Shown: positions 59,301 to 64,000 of the stretch, in pieces
How the letters are laid out: each line of letters opens with the position of its first letter
Numbering within the stretch: the first letter of the stretch is position 1
Source: Symsagittifera roscoffensis
Lineage: Eukaryota; Xenacoelomorpha; Acoela; Convolutidae
Assembly (NCBI RefSeq): GCF_963678635.1
Contig: NC_087069.1
Coordinates: 55,430,709 to 55,494,708, forward strand
Length of the DNA stretch: 64,000 nucleotides
Reading direction: 5' to 3'
The notes under the pieces: generated by a model
What the model was told of the DNA's origin: nothing
The model's database searches: none
Seen by the model: the letters and a program-made list of their open reading frames with translations, nothing else
Program-made: the position numbers and the translations under genes

Positions 59301-62300
59301 GAGCCTAAAAATATAAAAACCCAGTTTTTTTAGGTCAACCAAATTGATTTTCCGAGCCTAAAAAAATAAAGACCCAGTTTTTTTAGGTCGACCAAATTGA
59401 TTTTCCGAGCCTAAAAAATTAAAGACCCAGTTTCTTTAGGTCGATCAAATTGATTTTCCGAGCCTAAAAATATAAAGACCCAGTTTTTTTAGGTCGATCA
59501 AATTGATTTTCCAAGCCGAAAAATATAAAGACCCAGTTTTTTAGGTCAATCAAAATGATTTTCTGAGCCTAAAAATATAAAGACCCAGTTTTTTTAAGTC
59601 GATCAAATTGATTTTCTGAGCCTAAAAATATAAAGACCCAGTTTTTTTAGGTCGATCAAATTGATTTTCCGAGCCTAAAAAAAGACCCAGTTTTTTTAGG
59701 TCGATCAAATTGATTTTCCGAGCCTAAAAAAATAAAAACCCAGTTTTTTTAGGTCGACCAAATTGATTTTCCGAGCCTGAAAATATAAAGACCCAGTTTT
59801 TTTAGGTCGATCAAATTGATTTTCCGAGCCTAAAAAAATAAAGACCCAGTTTTTTTAGGTCGACCAAATTGATTTTCCGAGCCTAAAAATAAAAAGACCC
59901 AGTTTTTTTAGGTCGATTAAACTGATTTTCTGAGCCTAAAAATATAAAGACCCTTTTTTTTTAGGTCGATCAAATTGATTTTCCGAGCCTAAAAATATAA
60001 AAACCCAGTTTTTTTAGGTCAACCAAATTGATTTTCCGAGCCTAAAAAAATAAAGACCCAGTTTTTTAGGTCGACCAAATTGATTTTCCGAGCCTAAAAA
60101 ATTAAAGACCCAGTTTCTTTAGGTCGATCAAATTGATTTTCCGAGCCTAAAAATTTAAAGACCCAGTTTTTTTAGGTCGATCAAATTGATTTTCCAAGCC
60201 GAAAAATATAAAGACCCAGTTTTTTTAGGTCAATCAAATTGATTTTCTGAGCCTAAAAATATAAAGACCCAGTTTTTTTAAGTCGATCAAATTGATTTTC
60301 CGAGCCTAAAAAAATAAAGACCCAGTTTTTTTAGGTCAACCAAACTGATTTTCCGAGCCTAAAAATATAAAGACCCAGTTTTTTTAGGTCGATCAAATTG
60401 ATTTTCTGAGCCTAAAAATATAAAGACCCAGTTTTTTTAGGTCGATCAAATTGATTTTCCGAGCCTAAAAAAAAGACCCAGTTTTTTTAGGTCGATCAAA
60501 TTGATTTTCCGAGCCTAAAAAAATAAAGACCCAGTTTTTTTAGGTCGACCAAATTGATTTTCCGAGCCTGAAAATATAAAGACCCAGTTTTTTTAGGTCG
60601 ATCAAATTGATTTTCTGAGCCTAAAAATATAAAGACCCAGTTTTTTAGGTCAATCAAATTGATTTTCTGAGCCTAAAAATATAAAGACCCAGTTTTTTAG
60701 GTCGATCAAATTGATTTTCCGAGCCTAAAAATTTAAAGACCCAGTTTTTTTAGGTCGATCAAATTGATTTTCCGAGCCTAAAAATATAAAGACCCTTTTT
60801 TTTTAGGTCGATCAAATTGATTTTCCGAGCCTAAAAATATAAAAACCCAGTTTTTTTAGGTCGATCAAATTGATTTTCCGAGCCTAAAAATATAAAGACC
60901 CATTTTTTTTAGGTCGATCAAATTGATTTTCTGAGCCTAAAAATATAAAGACCCAGTTTTTTTAGGTCAACCAAATTGATTTTCCGAGCCTAAAAAAATA
61001 AAGACCCAGTTTTTTTAGGTCGATCAAATTGATTTTACGAGCCTAAAAAAATAAAGACCCAGTTTTTTTAGGTCGATCAAATTGATTTTCCGAGCCTAAA
61101 AAAATAAAGACCCAGTTTTTTTAGATCGACCAAATTGATTTTCCGAGCCTAAAAATATAAAGACCCAGTTTTTTTAGGTCAATCAAATTGATTTTCTGAG
61201 CCTAAAAATATAAAGACCCAGTTTTTTAGGTCGATCAAATTGATTTTCCGAGCCTAAAAATATAAAGACCCAGTTTTTTAGGTCAATCAAATTGATTTTC
61301 CGAGCCTAAAAATATAAAGACCCAGTTTTTTTAGGTCGATCAAATTGATTTTCCGAGCCTAAAAATATAAAAACCTAGTTTTTTTTAGGTCAATCAAATT
61401 GATTTTCCGAGCCTAAAAATATAAAAACCCAGTTTTTTTAGTTCGATCAAATTGATTTTCCGAGCCTAAAAATATAAAGACCCATTTTTTTAGGTCGATC
61501 AAATTGACTTTCCGAGCCTCAAAAATATAAAGACCCAGTTTTTTAAGGTCAACCAAATTGATTTTCCGAGCCTAAAAAAATAAAGACCCAGTTTTTTTAG
61601 GTCGACCAAATTGATTTTCCGAGCCTAAAAATAAAAAGACCCAGTTTTTTTAGGTCGATTAAACTGATTTTCCGAGCCTAAAAAAATAAAGACCCAGTTT
61701 TTTTAGGTCGACCAAAAAGGTTTTCCGAGCCTAAAAATATAAAGACCCAGTTTTTTTAGGTCGATCAAATTGATTTTCCGAGCCTAAAAGTATAAAGACC
61801 CAATTTTTTTAGGTCGATCAAATTGATTTTCCGAGTCTAAAAATATAAAGACCCAGTTTTTTTTAGGTCGATCAAATTGATTTTCCGAGCCTAAAATATA
61901 AAGACCCAGTTTTTTTAGGTCGACCAAATTGATTTTCCGAGCCTAAAAAAATAAAGACCCAGTTTTTTTTAGGTCGACCAAATTGATTTTCCGAGCCTAA
62001 AATTATAAAGACCCAGTTTTTTTAGGTCGATCAAATTGATTTTCCGAGCCTAAAAATATAAAAACCCAGTTTTTTTTAGGTCGATCAAATTGATTTTCCG
62101 AGCCTAAAAATATAAAAACCCAGTTTTTTTAGGTCGATCAAATTGATTTTCCGAGCCTAAAAATATAAAGACCCATTTTTTTAGGTCGATCAAATTGACT
62201 TTCCGAGCCTCAAAAATATAAAGACCCAGTTTTTTTAGGTCAACCAAATTGATTTTCCGAGCCTAAAAAAATAAAGACCCAGTTTTTTTAGGTCGACCAA

Positions 62301-63684
62301 ATTAATTTTCCGAGCCTAAAAATAAAAAGACCCAGTTTTTTTAGGTCGATTAAATTGATTTTCCGAGCCTAAAAAAATAAAGACCCAGTTTTTTTAGGTC
62401 GACCAAAAAGATTTTCCGAGCCTAAAAATATAAAGACCCAGTTTTTTTAGGTCGATCAAATTGATTTTCCGAGCCTAAAAGTATAAAGACCCAATTTTTT
62501 TAGGTCGATCAAATTGATTTTCCGAGCCTAAAAAAATAAAGACCCAGTTTTTTTTAGGTCGACCAAATTGATTTTCCGAGCCTAAAACTATAAAAACCCA
62601 GTTTTTTTAGGTCGATCAAATTGATTTTCCGAGCCTAAAATATAAAGACCCAGTTTTTTTAGGTCGACCAAATTGATTTTCCGAGCCTAAAAAAATAAAG
62701 ACCCAGTTTTTTTTAGGTCGACCAAATTGATTTTCCGAGCCTAAAACTATAAAAACCCAGTTTTTTTAGGTCGATCAAATTGATTTTCCGAGCCTAAAAT
62801 ATAAAGACCCAGTTTTTTTTAGGTCGATCAAATTGATTTTCCGAGCCTAAAATATAAAGACCCAGTTTTTTTAGGTCGACCAAATTGATTTTCCGAGCCT
62901 AAAAAAATAAAGACCCAGTTTTTTTTAGGTCGACCAAATTGATTTTCCGAGCCTAAAACTATAAAAACCCAGTTTTTTTAGGTCGATCAAATTGATTTTC
63001 CGAGCCTAAAATATAAAGACCCAGTTTTTTTAGGTCGACCAAATTGATTTTCCGAGCCTAAAAAAATAAAGACCCAGTTTTTTTAGGTCGAACAAATTGA
63101 TTTTCTGAGCTCTCCCTATAATGAACCAAAAACAAAAAGATCCAATTTTGATTAACAATGTTGCGCCGCAGATAAAATTTTGAAAAAAAAAACAGGCCAA
63201 AAAGGCGTTTTTAGTCTCCTTTTGGAAAATGTTTACCAAAAAAAATGCGTTTTTTCGGCACGCGCTTCCCCTCAAAATTAGTATACTTTGTCGCCAAAGG
63301 CGCCTTTAGAAAAATTTTAGGGTCCATCAGCCAAAAATGTATATCTCAAAATAGTACAAAAGGGGGCAAATGGGTGACTCTTTGTGTCGACAGGGGCTCG
63401 AATCCCTGAGGGAGGAGGGAGCGTCCTCCTTCCGCCCCCCCCTAATTCCGCCCCTGGTAAATATACTTGAAGCTTTTGTCAGTGCCTCTCTCTTTCTCTC
63501 TGTGTGTGTATAGGTGATGGACGGCGGGGAGCGTGTGGCGGAGATGCTCGTGAAGAGTGGGGCGGATGTGAATGCACAGGACAGTGAGGGGGAGACACCT
63601 GTGCACGTGGCCGCCAGGTGTGGCAACATCAAAGTCCTCCACTGTCTCCTCCAGGAGGACACCGACCCCACCATACAGTCCCAG
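40551..63684 (+). CDS. nompC: NompC/TRPN mechanosensory channel, N-terminal ankyrin-repeat part (12 exons, gene continues)
   Basis: Exons 40551-40798, 41408-41509, 42022-42126, 42691-42801, 43155-43259, 45164-45262, 46104-46205, 49058-49159, 49455-49553, 49738-49840, 50049-50179 and 63514-63684 join in frame to 492 residues. After an acidic Gly/Glu-rich region (about residues 20-45) and a helical LLLKLAKGGEWSSMFKYL segment come about 11-12 ankyrin repeats. Blocks specific to NompC are SGDTVLHIACR, DGSTLLHISSHCGH, FLKKGVPLRMPNK, VVQTLLGFGADVQL and MLVKSGADVNAQ. NompC is a TRP-family cation channel whose ~29 ankyrin repeats tether it to microtubules in mechanosensory cilia. The remaining repeats and the pore lie beyond the window. 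The start codon was not found; the frame is open only back to 40544, so an upstream exon is expected. Confidence 0.9.
41080..41413 (+). repeat. 44-bp tandem repeat that duplicates the exon 2 splice acceptor
   Basis: The unit reads TTTTTCTGTGCAGAACTCTT then TACACATATGATAGATGACT and a few more bases. The AG before AACTCT falls at 41097, 41141, 41187, 41231, 41275, 41319, 41363 and 41407, i.e. every 44 bases (one step is 46). The last is the real acceptor of exon 2, whose first six bases AACTCT are part of the repeat. Confidence 0.9.
41408..41509 (+). CDS. nompC: nompC exon 2 (one ankyrin repeat)
   Basis: Acceptor TTTCTTTGCAG, donor CAT|GTAAGT. It encodes NSGWTVLFYVVASSQVEIFF and LVESGADILHRAH: 34 residues, phase 0 on both sides. 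Confidence 0.92.
42022..42126 (+). CDS. nompC: nompC exon 3 (one ankyrin repeat)
   Basis: Acceptor TTCTTTGTGTAG, donor CAT|GTGAGT. It encodes DGRSICHVAAQFASYDMNVS and further residues to LMLPTH: 35 residues, phase 0. Confidence 0.9.
42266..42440. repeat. Diverged fragment related to the hAT-like elements
   Basis: GGCGCCTTTGGCG and TACTAATTTTGAAGGGGAGC with GCGCACC correspond to the complement of the right part of the element ending at 63456 (GCCAAAGGCGCCTTTAG, CCCCTCAAAATTAGTATAC). No TIR is preserved. Confidence 0.55.
42691..42801 (+). CDS. nompC: nompC exon 4 (one ankyrin repeat)
   Basis: Acceptor CTGATCCAG, donor GCT|GTAAGT. It encodes GLDLTPMHYACVRVGLGLDI and YFRAGKQHRLTEDA: 37 residues, phase 0. 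Confidence 0.9.
43155..43259 (+). CDS. nompC: nompC exon 5 (one ankyrin repeat), GC donor
   Basis: Acceptor TATTTTCAG. It encodes SGSIPLMIAAQVENLALCRE and YATDQVTAQNK. The donor is AAG|GCAAGT, a consensus GC-AG 5' splice site; splicing here keeps frame with exon 6 (LSGDTVLH). Confidence 0.9.
43370..44691. mobile_element. 1.3-kb TIR element filled with TCGAC-rich minisatellite
   Basis: Ends are CCCGGGACGAGGTGCTCG and, as the complement of the right end, CCCGCGTCGAGGTGCTCG (16 of 18). The inside is a tandem array with a 22-bp unit (TGTTTCGACCCTGCTCGACC plus TA, clearest at 44350-44460) mixed with a longer unit containing TCTCGACCAAAATTGGGTATG-like text. It lies in intron 5 of nompC. TIRs relate it to 10619-11094. 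Several long frames within it are repeat artefacts. Confidence 0.75.
45164..45262 (+). CDS. nompC: nompC exon 6 (one ankyrin repeat)
   Basis: Acceptor TGTTGTGTTTTAG, donor AAT|GTAAGC. It encodes LSGDTVLHIACRSRQMDLVR and FCDQGAPIDAQN: 33 residues, phase 0. Confidence 0.92.
45318..45360. repeat. Perfect 18-bp hairpin with 7-base loop
   Basis: TTAGATTAATCTTCAATA and TATTGAAGATTAATCTAA flank TGACTCG. It lies 55 bases after exon 6, in intron 6. Confidence 0.85.
45361..46103. other. Intron 6 remainder
   Basis: Repeated AAGATTTT(C)CAAGATTT-like text at 45395-45660 suggests a degenerate short repeat. Otherwise nothing seen. Confidence 0.4.
46104..46205 (+). CDS. nompC: nompC exon 7 (one ankyrin repeat)
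   Basis: Acceptor GTTGTGACTAG, donor AAG|GTCAGT. It encodes NEGHTALHVAAWEGHEEIIR and QQKGASAHIFDK: 34 residues, with the ankyrin TALHVAA core. Confidence 0.92.
46206..47092. other. First part of intron 7, no feature of note
   Basis: AT-rich. A short direct duplication of CCAAATCATATTTATCATAA occurs near 46880 and 46920. Confidence 0.4.
47093..47976. mobile_element. Foldback element with ~270-bp inverted arms
   Basis: Left arm 47093-47345 and right arm about 47700-47976 are reverse complements; shared blocks are GAATATTTGTGCTCGG, CAGACAAATTTCGACTTTTT and GGCCAATTTGG. The centre carries CTCGTATCAGGGCGAAGCCC and TTCGCTCCTTGTAACAAAT, also found at 23265-23765. It lies in intron 7 of nompC. Ends read TTGATCCGACTTTC and the complement TTGTTCCGACTTTC. 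No coding capacity. Confidence 0.85.
48632..49034. mobile_element. hAT-like MITE (387 bp) with 8-bp target duplication
   Basis: The element is 48640-49026. Its ends read CAGTGGCGGGTCAAG and, complemented, CAGAAGCGGATATAG. The flanks AGTGTGAG (48632-48639) and AGTATGAG (49027-49034) match at 7 of 8 bases, as expected for hAT. It contains one copy of the region that is tandemly amplified at 50660-63115: AGGTTGACCAAAATGATTTT, CTGAGCTCTCCC and TGTAAAGACGCCC. Confidence 0.88.
49058..49159 (+). CDS. nompC: nompC exon 8 (one ankyrin repeat)
   Basis: Acceptor TGTGTGTTTTAG, donor AAG|GTACTC. It encodes MDRSALHIAAERGHTGVVEI and DRFHASIAARTK. Only 23 bases separate it from the target duplication of the upstream MITE. 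Confidence 0.92.
49455..49553 (+). CDS. nompC: nompC exon 9 (one ankyrin repeat)
   Basis: Acceptor GTGGAGTGTAG, donor AAG|GTATGC. It encodes DGSTLLHISSHCGHPDTALM and KKGVPLRMPNK, among the most NompC-specific blocks here. Confidence 0.93.
49738..49840 (+). CDS. nompC: nompC exon 10 (one ankyrin repeat)
   Basis: Acceptor AACTTCCCTAG, donor CTAG|GTTACT, giving the only phase-1 intron of the set; the split codon makes Gly of the next repeat (LGHTPLH). It encodes VGSNCLHEAATQGHVAVVRS and EAGAEANTTNK. Confidence 0.9.
50049..50179 (+). CDS. nompC: nompC exon 11 (ankyrin repeat)
   Basis: Acceptor TTGTTCCAG, donor AAG|GTTTGG. It encodes HTPLHLAVEGCKPMVVQTLL, GFGADVQLAAGDSLQ and TPLHMAAK. The 13.3-kb satellite-bearing intron starts at 50180. 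Confidence 0.93.
50214..50246. repeat. Short (AT)n tract
   Basis: An alternating TA run of about 30 bases with one A-rich interruption, just after exon 11. Confidence 0.8.
50265..50618. mobile_element. Truncated hAT-like element copy next to the satellite-bearing one
   Basis: Opens CAGAGGCGGATCTAGGA followed by poly-T and a poly-G run, then AGGTCGAGCAAAGTG, CCGAGCTCTCCC, GCGCCGCAGGCAAAA and CAGGCCAAATAAGGCG, which parallel 63085-63200 in order. It contains one monomer-like segment. The right TIR is missing and no target duplication was found. Confidence 0.75.
50660..63115. repeat. 53-bp tandem satellite, about 235 copies
   Basis: The consensus monomer is AGGTCGATCAAATTGATTTT, CCGAGCCTAAAAATATAAAG, ACCCAGTTTTTTT. 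Period 53 measured for instance from 50681 to 50734. Variants include GTCGACC versus GTCGATC, CCGAG versus CTGAG, loss or gain of A and T in homopolymers, and a ~45-base deletion variant (AAAAAAAGACCC) seen repeatedly. Direct head-to-tail throughout, no spacers. Shared variant strings show higher-order repeats (about 531, 584 and 849 bases). Confidence 0.97.
63116..63456. repeat. Unique right part of the satellite-bearing element
   Basis: After the last monomer (ending CTGAGCTCTCCC) come TTGCGCCGCAG, CAGGCCAAAAAGGCGTTTTT, TTTTTCGGCACGCGCTTCCC and the TIR. The same order appears in the MITE at 48760-49026. Confidence 0.85.
63514..63684 (+). CDS. nompC: nompC exon 12 (ankyrin repeats), probable GC donor
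   Basis: Acceptor TGTGTGTATAG. It encodes VMDGGERVAEMLVKSGADVN, then GETPVHVAARCGNIKVLHCL and QEDTDPTIQSQ. The donor is taken as CAG|GCTAGT at 63684/63685, because the protein match ends there and the frame stops 21 codons later. A GT six bases on (CTA|GTGAAG) is an alternative. Confidence 0.88.
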
Positions 63685-64000
63685 GCTAGTGAAGTGTCAA
63701 TCAAAGAGACACAAAAGCAAAGGGCAGAAGATCACTGGAGTGATTGAATGTCAGAGATATACATTTTTCCCAAATTTCTCTGAAATGGAATCTGCAAACA
63801 AGTTCAATCGAATCGGCTCCGCAAAAATTATCTTTCATAATAAATCAATTGGACCAAGTTGTGCTTCCTTTTAGAATATGAATTGTTTTTTTTTATGTCA
63901 ATGAAAAAGTTAAGTTTAGTTGGTGTGTTGAAATGTATCTAAGCGATTGTTATTGTTACAATGAACAGTGCGTTAGGGCGTATAGTGATCGCATGAGATA
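63685..64000. other. Start of nompC intron 12
   Basis: AT-rich intron sequence to the window end; no exon seen. Confidence 0.6.

Larger units (their letters stand above)
50627..63456. mobile_element. 12.8-kb hAT-like element whose interior is a 53-bp satellite
   Basis: The left end is TAGGGGCGGATTTAG; the right end complemented is CAGGGGCGGAATTAG. Flanks GTAAATAG (50619-50626) and GTAAATAT (63457-63464) match at 7 of 8, an 8-bp hAT-type target duplication. The first ~35 and last ~340 bases are element sequence also seen in the MITE at 48640-49026 and the copy at 50265; everything between is the tandem array. No transposase is encoded. The whole element sits in intron 11 of nompC. Confidence 0.85.

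Noticed and set aside
50660-63115. CRISPR-like array
   Set aside because: The repeats are directly adjacent with no unique spacers, and the context is an animal intron.
63395-63420. B-box-like GGCTCGAATCC near the end of the satellite-bearing element
   Set aside because: There is no matching A box at tRNA distance and the segment is explained as transposon end sequence.
63327-63704. Minus-strand 125-codon frame
   Set aside because: It lies antisense to nompC exon 12 and the element end, so it is a shadow.

Overview
The window is nuclear DNA from an invertebrate animal. Genes are split into short GC-richer exons in AT-rich introns, a TRPN-type mechanosensory channel gene is present, and most of the rest is eukaryotic mobile DNA (a Ty3/gypsy LTR relic, a Polinton/Maverick relic, hAT-like MITEs, foldback elements, a tRNA-derived SINE). 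The phylum cannot be fixed from what I see. No prokaryotic operon, CRISPR array or rRNA is visible.

Layout. (1) 524-7273, + strand: eleven exons giving the C-terminal 483 residues of a centrosomal coiled-coil protein of the CEP135/TSGA10 family, with the natural stop. (2) 7274-13100: AT-rich spacer, a 476-bp terminal-inverted-repeat (TIR) element filled with short repeats, a 200-base assembly gap and about 1.6 kb of (CATA)n. (3) 13171-18437: a decayed Ty3/gypsy retrotransposon on the minus strand with both LTRs. (4) 18438-23765: spacer, a degenerate ~160-bp tandem family and a truncated foldback element. (5) 23782-32329: a Polinton/Maverick relic with TIRs, a perfect 6-bp target duplication and a broken protein-primed-type DNA polymerase B. 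(6) 32330-40550: spacer, a SINE, and a 3.4-kb TIR element holding two copies of a ~1.45-kb unit. (7) 40551-63684, + strand: twelve exons of a nompC/TRPN gene encoding the N-terminal acidic region and the first ankyrin repeats. The gene continues past the window.

The most striking structure is in the 13.3-kb intron between nompC exons 11 and 12. It holds about 235 copies of a 53-bp repeat, and this array lies inside a hAT-like element whose TIRs and 8-bp target duplication (7/8 match) are still visible. A related 387-bp MITE one intron system upstream carries a single copy of the same 53-bp region, so the origin of the satellite can be read in one locus. The monomer includes a sequence resembling a 3' splice site. 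Separately, the 3' splice site of nompC exon 2 is repeated eight times at 44-bp spacing. Several other TIR elements here also have internally amplified repeats, which suggests a general tendency in this genome.

The two genes have no evident functional coupling beyond both being linked to ciliated cells in other animals (CEP135 in centrioles and basal bodies, NompC in ciliated mechanosensory endings); that link is general knowledge, not something shown by the sequence.
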